A DNA stretch of 64,000 bases from Subtercola sp. (GTDB lineage Bacteria; Actinomycetota; Actinomycetes; Actinomycetales; Microbacteriaceae), in contig JAODBC010000022.1 of NCBI GenBank assembly GCA_025463765.1, positions 1-64,000 of the forward strand, read 5' to 3'. Numbering within the stretch: the stretch's first letter is position 1; every line of letters starts with the position of its first letter. The notes beneath the pieces are model-generated. The model was given only the letters and a program-made list of their open reading frames with translations. It had not been told where the DNA came from and searched no databases. Below, piece after piece: positions 47,506-55,740 of this stretch. The position numbers and the translations under genes are program-made.

Positions 47506-48441
47506 TCATCGGCGGCGCAGGGGAACGCCAGCGTTGAGCAGGAAGGCACGAAGCCGGGCCGGGTCGACGGCGCAGTGCCAATCCCAACGGGAGACCTTTT
47601 TCGGCAGCGCGCGGAACCGATCTTCGCGCACCTTCTCTTCGTAGACGACCTGACCGGGGCTGCGGCCGTGCAGGTATTCGGCCTTCAAATACTTCTGCTT
47701 GCCATCCACTTCGCCCAGATGGTCGAACGCCTGCCAATCGAAATCGGCTGCCCCGATGAGCCCCTCGGCATCGGAGTACTCCGACTGGAGAACCGGAATG
47801 ACGAACCCGCTGGCGTACATGTTCACACGGCTCACCGACTCTGCCGGCGAATCAGCGAGTTCGGTGGAGAAATCGAGAATCCGCTCGATTCGTGCATGCG
47901 TTTTGATCGGTCTTGCCGCAGCGAGGGCTTCGTACAGGTCTGCTTTTACGAGATGCCCCCTTCGTTTGCGGTGAAGAGCGAAGTCTGCCGCCGCCACTGC
48001 GGAAAGCGGTGAGCAAACGCTGGCCAGATCGATCACGGTGCGAGCGGCGGAGGTCACGAGCATCCCGTCGATTTCGACGATGTCGACTGCGTCGAGCCGG
48101 GTAGGATGCGCAACGACGCTGTTCCGAGTTCGCCCGCCAGACCCGCGCTCGACCAACCGATGCACTGTAGGTGGCCACCCATCGATCACGGGGATTCCGT
48201 GAACGACTGCGGCCGACCAGTGCGACAGCACAGGACGGCTTTCCTTCGAGTCGCACTCGGCCCGGCACCGCAAGAGATAACGCTCGTCGGGGTTCAGGAG
48301 CGACCATCTGCTGGCGGCGATGTAGACACCGCGTCGGATGCGATGAGCGTCGCCGCGGGAGACGGCGCGCGAGAGTGCGTGTCGGTCGCCACCGCTGCGC
48401 TCGACATCGCGGATGGTGGCGAGTCCATAGTCTTCGATCAT
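47506..48441 (-). CDS. AbiEi-like (type IV TA antitoxin N-terminal domain) protein with DUF559/endonuclease-like C-terminus
   Basis: GLATIRDVERSGGDRHALSRAVSRGDAHRIRRGVYIAASRW; C-terminal ADFDWQAFDHLGEVDGKQKYLKAEYLHGRSPGQVVYEEKVREDRFRALPKKVSRWDW. Confidence 0.7.
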   Translation of the reverse strand: MIEDYGLATIRDVERSGGDRHALSRAVSRGDAHRIRRGVYIAASRWSLLNPDERYLLRCRAECDSKESRPVLSHWSAAVVHGIPVIDGWPPTVHRLVERGSGGRTRNSVVAHPTRLDAVDIVEIDGMLVTSAARTVIDLASVCSPLSAVAAADFALHRKRRGHLVKADLYEALAAARPIKTHARIERILDFSTELADSPAESVSRVNMYASGFVIPVLQSEYSDAEGLIGAADFDWQAFDHLGEVDGKQKYLKAEYLHGRSPGQVVYEEKVREDRFRALPKKVSRWDWHCAVDPARLRAFLLNAGVPLRRR

Positions 48442-48535
48442 GCGCTCGAGCGTGACATCATGGCGCGTTCAAGCCGTGCGTCACCGACGGATCGGTGGAA
48501 AACCCCGATGCCTACGCCGCTGTGGAAAGGCTGCG

Positions 48536-48593
48536 CGCACACTTCGGTACATCCGCCCACGCTCGAGCAGGTGCGCATGTTCCGAAGTGTGCG
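48536..48593. repeat. Imperfect hairpin repeat, copy B (inverted relative to copy A)
   Basis: CGCACACTTCGGTACAT...ATGTTCCGAAGTGTGCG; segment 48561-48593 is the reverse complement of copy A at 30/33 positions. Confidence 0.8.
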
Positions 48594-48634
48594 AGTCGAG
48601 GAGTAGGCGCGGGGAGGGGGCGCGGGAATCCAGG

Positions 48635-48697
48635 TGTGTATACACAGAGGGTTGCGGAAGGCGTGACGCCGCGTTAGAATGACCCTTGTGTATACAC
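48635..48697 (+). promoter_or_regulatory. Promoter with two GntR-type operators (TGTGTATACACA and GTGTATACAC)
   Basis: Operators at 48635-48646 and 48688-48697; -35 TTGCGG 48652-48657, 17-bp spacer, -10 TAGAAT 48675-48680. Confidence 0.75.
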
Positions 48698-48730
48698 GAG
48701 GCGCGATGGCGAGCATAGGGCGGGCATCCG

Positions 48731-49438
48731 ATGGCCCGCGCTAGCGACAGCGCTTACGAGCAGTTGCGCGGCGAGATCGTGAGCTGGCAGCTCGAACCGG
48801 GAACCGTGCTCGCGGAGGTCGAGCTGAGCTCGAGGCTCGGCATTTCGCGCACTCCGGTGCGCGAGGCGCTCGCACGACTCGTGGCCGACGGGCTCGCCGA
48901 GCCGCAGGGCGGGCGCGGGCTCGTGGTCACACAAGTCAGTGCCGAGAACGTGACCGAGTTGTTCGAACTGCGCCAGGCGCTCGAGCAGCAGGCGGCAGCG
49001 CTTGCGGCCGCGCGCCGCGACACGAGCGTGTTCGTCAAGCTGCAAGACGAGCTGCGCGAGGTTCCGGCGCTGCTGGCCGAAGCGGATGCCGCGGCCGACC
49101 CCTCGCGCAAGGCCTACTACGACCTGGTGAGCCGGTTCGACGACGCGGTCGACGACGCCGTGCGCAACCCGTACCTCGTTGGCGCGCTGAATGGAGTGCG
49201 TACGCACCTCTCGCGCATCCGTCGCCTCTCGCATGACAACCCCGCGCGGCTGCTCGAAGCGGCCCGTGAGCACCTGATGATCGTGGACGCGATCGTCGAC
49301 GGCGACGCCCGGCTCGCCGAAGACGCCACGCGCGTGCACCTCTACCGCAGCCTGCAGTCGACACTCGGTTCGCTGAACACCGCGCCGCTTACCAAATCCA
49401 GACAGCCCACCCAACAGAAAGACGTGCCCGCCAGATGA
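48731..49438 (+). CDS. GntR family (FCD domain) regulator of the methylcitrate operon
   Basis: [59 protein letters not shown]; overlaps prpD by ATGA. Confidence 0.9.
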   Translation: MARASDSAYEQLRGEIVSWQLEPGTVLAEVELSSRLGISRTPVREALARLVADGLAEPQGGRGLVVTQVSAENVTELFELRQALEQQAAALAAARRDTSVFVKLQDELREVPALLAEADAAADPSRKAYYDLVSRFDDAVDDAVRNPYLVGALNGVRTHLSRIRRLSHDNPARLLEAAREHLMIVDAIVDGDARLAEDATRVHLYRSLQSTLGSLNTAPLTKSRQPTQQKDVPAR

Positions 49439-50946
49439 AGCTCCACGACGTTCGAGTACACCCCAGCGCTGACAACCTCGCCCGCGAAGACCAGCTCGCC
49501 TACGCCATCGCCGAGGTCGCTGCCGACCCGGTCGCGGTCACCGACGAGGTCACCGAAATGGTCATCAACCGGATGATCGACAACGCCGCCGTGGCGACAG
49601 CATCCCTCACCCGTGGCCCCGCCGTCGCGGCCCGCGCCCAGGCGCTCGACCACCCGCACACTCCGGGGTCGACCGTGTTCGGCGAGGCCCAAGAAACCCG
49701 CGTCAGCCCCGAGTGGGCGGCCTGGGCGAACGGAGTCGCCGTGCGTGAACTCGACTACCACGACACCTTTCTCGCCGCAGAGTATTCGCACCCGGGCGAC
49801 AATATCCCGCCGATTCTGGCTGTGGCACAGCAAGCCGGGAGCAACGGCAAAGACCTCGTGCGCGGCATCGCCACGGGCTACGAGATTCAGGTCGACTTGG
49901 TGAAGGCGATCAGCCTGCACGCGCACAAGATCGACCACGTCGCCCACCTCGGCCCGTCGGCCGCCGCCGGCATCGGCACCCTGCTCGGCCTCGATGTCGA
50001 GACCATCTTTCAGGCCGTCGGCCAGGCGCTGCACACGACCACCGCCACGCGCCAGTCGCGCAAGGGCGAGATCAGCACGTGGAAGGCGCACGCCCCGGCG
50101 TTCGCCGGCAAGATGGCCGTCGAAGCCGTCGACCGTGCCATGCGCGGGCAGACCAGCCCGACCCCCATCTACGAAGGCGAAGACGGCGTCATCGCGTGGA
50201 TGCTCGACGGTAAAGATGCGCACTACGAAGTACCTCTTCCGGAGAAGGGTGAGGCCAAGCGCGCGATTCTCGACACGTACACGAAAGAGCACTCGGCCGA
50301 GTACCAGGCCCAGGCGTGGATCGACATGGCGCGAAAGCTGCACAACGAGCATCCGGAGGTCACCGCCGACAGCGTGGCGAGCATCGTCATCTACACGAGC
50401 CACCACACGCACTACGTGATCGGCTCGGGCGCCAACGACCCGCAGAAGTACGACCCGAAGGCCAGCCGTGAGACGCTCGACCACTCGGTGCCGTTCATCT
50501 TCGCCGTCGCCCTGCAAGACGGTGAGTGGAACCACGAGCGCTCGTACGCCCCCGAGCGCGCCGGCCGGCCCGACACCGTGAAGCTCTGGAACAACATCAC
50601 CACCGAAGAAGACCCCGAGTGGACGCGCCGGTACCACTCCAACGACCCGGCCGAGAAGGCGTTCGGCGGCCGCGTGGAGATCACGCTGACCGACGGAACC
50701 CGCATCGTGGACGAGATCGCTGTTGCCGACGCGCATCCGCTCGGTGCCCGGCCGTTCGCTCGTAAGCAGTACATCGAGAAGTTCCGCACGCTCGCCGACG
50801 GCGTGCTCGAGCCCGCCGAGATCGAGCGTTTTCTCGAGCTCGTACAGCGCCTGCCCGAGCTCGAGCCGCACGAGCTCGCCGGCCTGACCGTCACCGCGCG
50901 ACCCGGGCTGTTCACCCCCGAAACCAACCCGAAGGGTCTGTTCTAA
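49435..50946 (+). CDS. prpD: 2-methylcitrate dehydratase
   Basis: MmgE/PrpD family: [34 protein letters not shown] ... [43 protein letters not shown]. Confidence 0.95.
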   Translation: MKLHDVRVHPSADNLAREDQLAYAIAEVAADPVAVTDEVTEMVINRMIDNAAVATASLTRGPAVAARAQALDHPHTPGSTVFGEAQETRVSPEWAAWANGVAVRELDYHDTFLAAEYSHPGDNIPPILAVAQQAGSNGKDLVRGIATGYEIQVDLVKAISLHAHKIDHVAHLGPSAAAGIGTLLGLDVETIFQAVGQALHTTTATRQSRKGEISTWKAHAPAFAGKMAVEAVDRAMRGQTSPTPIYEGEDGVIAWMLDGKDAHYEVPLPEKGEAKRAILDTYTKEHSAEYQAQAWIDMARKLHNEHPEVTADSVASIVIYTSHHTHYVIGSGANDPQKYDPKASRETLDHSVPFIFAVALQDGEWNHERSYAPERAGRPDTVKLWNNITTEEDPEWTRRYHSNDPAEKAFGGRVEITLTDGTRIVDEIAVADAHPLGARPFARKQYIEKFRTLADGVLEPAEIERFLELVQRLPELEPHELAGLTVTARPGLFTPETNPKGLF

Positions 50947-51852
50947 ATGCTGTATTCCTCTGTGACCGCGGCCGACAAGCGTGCCGCGCTGCGCAAAGCG
51001 CTGGCGACCGGCGAACTGCTGCGCTTCCCCGGTGCATTCAACCCGCTGAGCGCCAAGCTCATCGAAGACAAAGGCTTCGAGGGCGTCTACATCTCGGGCG
51101 CCGTGCTGGCCGCCGACCTCGGGCTGCCCGACATCGGCCTCACCACGCTCACCGAGGTCGCCGGGCGCTCGCAGCAGATCGCCCGCATGACCAACCTGCC
51201 CGCCATCGTCGACGCCGACACCGGGTTCGGCGAGCCGATGAACGTGGCCCGCACCATCCAAACGCTCGAAGACGCAGGCGTCGCCGGCCTGCACATCGAA
51301 GACCAGGTGAACCCGAAGCGCTGCGGGCACCTCGACGGTAAGGCCGTGGTCGACGTCACGACGGCGACCAAGCGGCTGCGAGCGGCAGCGGATGCCCGGC
51401 GCGACCCCAATCTGCTGATCATGGCCCGCACCGACATTCGTGCGGTCGACGGTCTGCAGGCCGCGATCGACCGGGCGAAGGCCCTGGTCGACGCCGGAGC
51501 CGACGCGATCTTTCCCGAAGCGATGCGCGACCTGAGCGAGTTCGAGGCCGTGCGCAAGGCGGTCGACGTGCCGATTCTGGCCAACATGACGGAATTCGGC
51601 AAGAGTGAGCTGTTCAGCAACCAGCAGCTGGCCGACGTCGGGGTGAACATCGTGATCTACCCCGTGTCGCTGTTGCGCCTCGCCATGGGTGCGGCCGAGC
51701 GCGGGCTCGACACGATCGTCGCTGAAGGTTCACTGAACAGCCAGGTGCAGAACATGCAGACCCGCGCGAGACTGTATGAACTGCTCGACTACGAGGCGTA
51801 CAACGCTTTCGATACGTCGGTCTTCAACTTCGAGATTCCGAGCGCACGCTAG
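50947..51852 (+). CDS. prpB: Methylisocitrate lyase
   Basis: LLRFPGAFNPLSAKLIEDKGFEGVYISGAVLAADLGLPDIGL ... HIEDQVNPKRCGHLDGKAVVD. Confidence 0.95.
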   Translation: MLYSSVTAADKRAALRKALATGELLRFPGAFNPLSAKLIEDKGFEGVYISGAVLAADLGLPDIGLTTLTEVAGRSQQIARMTNLPAIVDADTGFGEPMNVARTIQTLEDAGVAGLHIEDQVNPKRCGHLDGKAVVDVTTATKRLRAAADARRDPNLLIMARTDIRAVDGLQAAIDRAKALVDAGADAIFPEAMRDLSEFEAVRKAVDVPILANMTEFGKSELFSNQQLADVGVNIVIYPVSLLRLAMGAAERGLDTIVAEGSLNSQVQNMQTRARLYELLDYEAYNAFDTSVFNFEIPSAR

Positions 51853-51903
51853 GCCGTCGGTCGCACGCGTGCTAACCAGCAAATACCTCACGAGGGAGTG
51901 AAA

Positions 51904-53046
51904 ATGAGCATCACCGATACACCCACCGAAGAAGTGAAGATCTACAAGGGCCTCGCCGGCGTCGTGGTCGACTACACCGCGGTGTCCAAGGTGAATCCTG
52001 AGACGAATTCGCTGCTGTACCGCGGCTACCCGGTGCAAGAGCTGGCGGCGAACTGCTCGTTCGAGCAGGTCGCGTACCTGCTCTGGCACGGCGAACTGCC
52101 CGATGCCGAGCAGCTCGAAGCGTTCATCCGGTCGGAGCGCTCGCAGCGCGAACTGGATGCACCGGTCAAACGTGTGATCGACGACCTGCCGCTCACGGCT
52201 CACCCCATGGACGTCGTGCGTACCGCCGTCAGCGTGATCGGCGCTCTCGACCCGACGACGGATGACTCGTCGCCCGAGTCGAACCTGGCGAAATCGATCA
52301 CGTTGCTGGCCAAGCTGCCGGCGATCGTGTCGTACGACCAGCGCCGCCGCCGTGGCCTCGACCTGGTCGAGCCGCGCGACGACCTCGGGTACTCGGCGAA
52401 CTTTCTGAACATGACGTTCGGCGAGGTGCCGTCGAAGGTCGTGGTCGATGCGTTCGACGTCTCGATGATTCTGTACGCCGAGCACTCGTTCAACGCCTCG
52501 ACGTTCACCGCGCGGGTGATCACCAGCACGCTGTCAGACCTCTATTCGGCGGTCGTCGGTGCGATCGGGGCGCTCAAAGGCCCCCTGCACGGCGGAGCGA
52601 ACGAGGCCGTCATGCACATCTTCGACGAGATCGGCACGGCCGACAAAGCCGAAGAGTGGCTCAACCAGGCGCTCGCCGAGAAGCGCAAGATCATGGGCTT
52701 CGGTCACCGGGTGTACAAGAACGGCGACTCGCGGGTGCCCACCATGAAGGCGGCGCTCGACACGCTCATCGAGGAGTACAACGCCCCCGAGCTGCTCGAG
52801 CTCTACGTGGCGCTCGACGACGCGATGCAGTCGCACAAGGCGATCAAGCCGAACCTCGACTACCCGTCGGGCCCGGCCTACCACCTGATCGGATACGACA
52901 CTGAGATGTTCACGCCGCTCTTCGTGGCCTCGCGCATCACAGGCTGGACGGCCCACATCATGGAGCAGCTCGCCTCGAACGCGCTCATCCGCCCCCTGAG
53001 CGCCTACAACGGCCCCGACGAGCGGCACGTCGCGACCCTGCTCTGA
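51904..53046 (+). CDS. prpC: 2-methylcitrate synthase / citrate synthase II
   Basis: VNPETNSLLYRGYPVQELA ... GPLHGGANEAVMHIFDEIG ... IMGFGHRVYKNGDSRVP. Confidence 0.94.
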   Translation: MSITDTPTEEVKIYKGLAGVVVDYTAVSKVNPETNSLLYRGYPVQELAANCSFEQVAYLLWHGELPDAEQLEAFIRSERSQRELDAPVKRVIDDLPLTAHPMDVVRTAVSVIGALDPTTDDSSPESNLAKSITLLAKLPAIVSYDQRRRRGLDLVEPRDDLGYSANFLNMTFGEVPSKVVVDAFDVSMILYAEHSFNASTFTARVITSTLSDLYSAVVGAIGALKGPLHGGANEAVMHIFDEIGTADKAEEWLNQALAEKRKIMGFGHRVYKNGDSRVPTMKAALDTLIEEYNAPELLELYVALDDAMQSHKAIKPNLDYPSGPAYHLIGYDTEMFTPLFVASRITGWTAHIMEQLASNALIRPLSAYNGPDERHVATLL

Positions 53047-53108
53047 CGGGCATCCGCCCCCGTCGCCCCCCGCCCCTGCCCCTTGTGTCGCTTCGCGCGG
53101 CCTCGACG

Positions 53109-53154
53109 TTGCGCAAAAGCACCTAAACCCGACGGTTTGGGTGCTTTTGCGCAA
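53109..53154. terminator. Long hairpin downstream of prpC
   Basis: TTGCGCAAAAGCACCTAAACC-CGAC-GGTTTGGGTGCTTTTGCGCAA, 20/21 complementary plus G-T. Confidence 0.8.
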
Positions 53155-53192
53155 ACTGGGCAGAGTGGGGAGGCGGGAGAGGTGGGGTGAAT

Positions 53193-53252
53193 GGATGCCC
53201 GGGGGAGCGGATGCCCGGGGGTAGGGGAGGCCCGGGGGAGCGGATGCCCGGG
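53193..53252. repeat. G-rich minisatellite (GGATGCCCGGGGG-based units)
   Basis: GGATGCCCGGGGGAGCGGATGCCCGGGGGTAGGGGAGGCCCGGGGGAGCGGATGCCCGGGGG. Confidence 0.85.
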
Positions 53253-53254
53253 GG

Positions 53255-53932
53255 TCAGTGGGCGTTGCGGAAGAGCACCTCGGCGTCGCCGTGGGGGTGC
53301 TTTTGCGCAACGTCGGTGGAGGACGAGGCGGCGGGGGAGCGTGAGCCGGTGGGCGAGGACGAGCCGGTGGGGGAGCGTGAGCCGGCGGGCGAGGACGAGC
53401 CGTCGGTGGAGGACGAGCCGGCCGGGTGGGGCACGGCCGGCTGGGGCACGGTGGGGCGAGGGAGGTTCGCGAGGTAGGCGAGCGCGCCGGGGTAGGGGGC
53501 GAGGGAGGCGATGAGGGCGTCGAGCACGTCGGCGGAGGGTGGCCCGGCGATCGCGCGGGCGAGGCGGCGCAGCTGGTCATCCCGCAGGGTGGTGACGGTG
53601 CGCAGCTGACCGCGGGTGTCGATGCCGAAGGCGAGCGCCGACCCGAAGACGACCGTGGTGCCGCCGAGCGTGTGGGCGATGATGGTCGCCCAGCCGTTGA
53701 AGGTCGAAACGCCTCGTGCGGCGTCTTCATCGACGAGCAGGGCGATGCCGCTTTCGAGCGTCACGCTGCGGTACCCCGTGCCCCCGATGCCGTCGTGGTG
53801 TGCGGCAAGCAGGCGCAGCTCGTCGAGGTGCACGAGTTCGGCGGATTCGGGCTCGATTCGAAGCGCCCGCAGGTTCGGAGTTGCGGGTCGCAACGGGGGC
53901 CTCGCGGACGGCGGGGGCGGCGTGGGGGGCAT
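53255..53932 (-). CDS. Hypothetical protein with repeat-derived low-complexity C-terminus
   Basis: Globular part LRALRIEPESAELVHLDELRLLAAHHDGIGGTGYRSVTLESGIALLVDEDAARG...; tail SSSPAGSRSPTGSSSPTGSRSPAASSSTDVAQKHPHGDAEVLFRNAH. Confidence 0.65.
   Translation of the reverse strand: MPPTPPPPSARPPLRPATPNLRALRIEPESAELVHLDELRLLAAHHDGIGGTGYRSVTLESGIALLVDEDAARGVSTFNGWATIIAHTLGGTTVVFGSALAFGIDTRGQLRTVTTLRDDQLRRLARAIAGPPSADVLDALIASLAPYPGALAYLANLPRPTVPQPAVPHPAGSSSTDGSSSPAGSRSPTGSSSPTGSRSPAASSSTDVAQKHPHGDAEVLFRNAH
53333..53404. repeat. Two tandem 36-bp repeats (GGGGGAGCGTGAGCCGGYGGGCGAGGACGAGCCGKY)
   Basis: 53333-53368 and 53369-53404, with 18-bp sub-periodicity. Confidence 0.8.
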
Positions 53933-54146
53933 CGTTCGAAAACACTAGGGGCTCGGGCCCTGCCGAATGACCGCAATTCAGCTTTGTGCACCACTGGTTC
54001 ACCCGACCTTCATCTGGGCCAGTGCGTTCGTGCACCCGGCCACGCGGTGTACATGTCTCCTTAAGCCGACGGATGTTCACCGTCAATGTTGCACGATCAC
54101 AGTACTGACGAAAAATAACCTTTGACCCGACTATGAAGAGGCACCT

Positions 54147-54854
54147 GTGACGAGCGGCCCGAGCATTGTGTTCACCGAGTTCGCCACACGAACCGATCCG
54201 GTTCTGCGCGGCTGGGCCGACTTCAGGGCGCAAGTTCTGGCGGGGGCGCGCACGGCTCTAGGCAGTGCGGATTCCCGCGGGGGCAATACGGATGCCCGCA
54301 AAGGCAGTGCGGATGCCCGCGGGGGCAATACGGATTCCCGCGGGGGCAGTGCGGATGCCCGCAGAGGCAGTTCGGATGCCCGCGGTGGCGCCGAACGAAA
54401 GCCGGAGTCTGCTGCGCGGCGCACCGAGGTGGGGGCTCCCGGGGCTCGCTCTGGCATCTGGCGACTGGTCGCGTCGAATCACCGCGAGGTCGCCCGCAGC
54501 CTCTACCTCTACGAATCGCTGGCGCAGGCGAAAGAGCACGTGAGAGATCTGCAGAACGGCGAGCGAGCGGTGAGTGTTCGACTCGTGAAGGGCCCCACTG
54601 CGGGCCAGCACGGCTGGGTTGCGTCGGTGGGCGATGTCGCGATCATGTCGTGCGGCCGGTGGTACAGCGCATCGAGCCTCTGTCGTGAGTCCGCGCAGTA
54701 TTCGCTCGAAGCTCTGAAATCGGCCCGGCTCGCGGCGACGTCGCGCGCGACCGGATCGACCGGATCGACCGGGTCGGACGGGTCGGGCAGATCGCCGGGT
54801 TCGTCGAGTCGCGCGTCGGTGCGCTCGGGGGCGCAGAAGGTGCCGACGTGGTGA
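54147..54854 (+). CDS. Hypothetical protein with six heptapeptide repeats
   Basis: (A/T/S)D(S/A)R(G/K/R)G(N/S/A) x6; globular WRLVASNHREVARSLYLYESLAQAKEHVRDLQNGERAVSVRLVKGPTAGQHGWVASV. Confidence 0.65.
   Translation: MTSGPSIVFTEFATRTDPVLRGWADFRAQVLAGARTALGSADSRGGNTDARKGSADARGGNTDSRGGSADARRGSSDARGGAERKPESAARRTEVGAPGARSGIWRLVASNHREVARSLYLYESLAQAKEHVRDLQNGERAVSVRLVKGPTAGQHGWVASVGDVAIMSCGRWYSASSLCRESAQYSLEALKSARLAATSRATGSTGSTGSDGSGRSPGSSSRASVRSGAQKVPTW
54267..54392 (+). repeat. 21-bp coding minisatellite, six units
   Basis: GCGGATKCCCGCGGGGGCARY-type units in register from 54267. Confidence 0.92.
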
Positions 54855-55651
54855 AGGCGCGGGCGGTGCTGAAAACGGGCATGGCCGTGCTCGCGATGTC
54901 GTTCATCGGTTACGTCGCGGTCAATGCCGCGCCGGCCTTCGGGGAGGGCGGTGCGGGGCGGGTCACAGCCGGCGAAGCGGCGTCAGCGTCGGCGTCGGCT
55001 CCGGCGGCGTCGGAGCAAAACGCATCGGCCCCTGCAGCCACCCGGCCCGATCCGACCTCTGCAGTACCCGCGCCTTCGGGCGGCAATTCGGGCCGTGTCG
55101 ACGCGGCGTGGGCTGCTCAGGTGGCGACGCGCACCGGTATTCCCGTTCGCGCGGTTCTCGGTTACGCAGGAGCGGCGGTGGCGCTCGCTGTCGAGCAACC
55201 CTCGTGCCACCTCGGCTGGAACACGCTCGCCGCGCTCGGCGACATCGAGTCCGGGCACGGAGCTCACGCGGGTTCGAGCCTGAACGCTGCGGGAGTCGAC
55301 ACCCCCGGCGTCTTCGGCCCTGCCCTCGACGGCGGCGCCTACGCTCGAGTCGCCGATTCCGACGCCGGGGCGCTCGACGGCAGTTCGAACGGCGACCGGG
55401 CCGTCGGGCCGCTGCAGTTCATCCCGTCGACCTGGGCGCGGTGGGGTGCCGACGGAAACGGTGACGGGCGCGACGATCCGCAGCAGATCGACGATGCCGC
55501 GCTCGCGGCGGGCCGGTACCTGTGCAGCTACGGCGATCTGTCGTCGGCGCAGGGCTGGCGGGCATCCGTGTTCGCCTACAACCACGTCGACTCGTACGTC
55601 AATGCCGTTGCGAACACCGCGAACGCCTACGCGGCTGCCGCGGCAGGATGA
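54848..55651 (+). CDS. Exported lytic transglycosylase-like protein
   Basis: N-terminal TM/signal; NTLAALGDIESGHGAHAG ... DRAVGPLQFIPSTWARWGADGNGDGRDDPQQIDDAALAAGRYLC. Confidence 0.88.
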   Translation: MVKARAVLKTGMAVLAMSFIGYVAVNAAPAFGEGGAGRVTAGEAASASASAPAASEQNASAPAATRPDPTSAVPAPSGGNSGRVDAAWAAQVATRTGIPVRAVLGYAGAAVALAVEQPSCHLGWNTLAALGDIESGHGAHAGSSLNAAGVDTPGVFGPALDGGAYARVADSDAGALDGSSNGDRAVGPLQFIPSTWARWGADGNGDGRDDPQQIDDAALAAGRYLCSYGDLSSAQGWRASVFAYNHVDSYVNAVANTANAYAAAAAG

Positions 55652-55740
55652 CCGAGGCGGCAGGATGACCGAGGCGGCAGGATGACCGGGCAGCAGGATG
55701 ACCGGGGCGGCAGAATGACCGGGGCGGCAGAATGACCGAG
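55641..55740 (+). repeat. About six 17-bp tandem units each carrying ATGACC
   Basis: ATG positions 55648, 55665, 55682, 55698, 55715, 55732. Confidence 0.9.

Noticed and set aside
46238-47737. 499-aa minus-strand ORF
   Set aside because: Shadow of the clp chaperone gene and the following intergenic hairpins
47506-48441. Complete type IV toxin-antitoxin pair
   Set aside because: Only the AbiEi-like protein is present; no adjacent AbiEii nucleotidyltransferase toxin was found, so a full TA call is not supported
49342-51330. 662-aa minus-strand ORF
   Set aside because: Shadow ORF opposite prpD/prpB, which are unambiguous
52534-53730. 398-aa minus-strand ORF
   Set aside because: Out-of-frame reading of the 53255-53932 gene and of prpC antisense; Pro-rich repeats are minisatellite artefact
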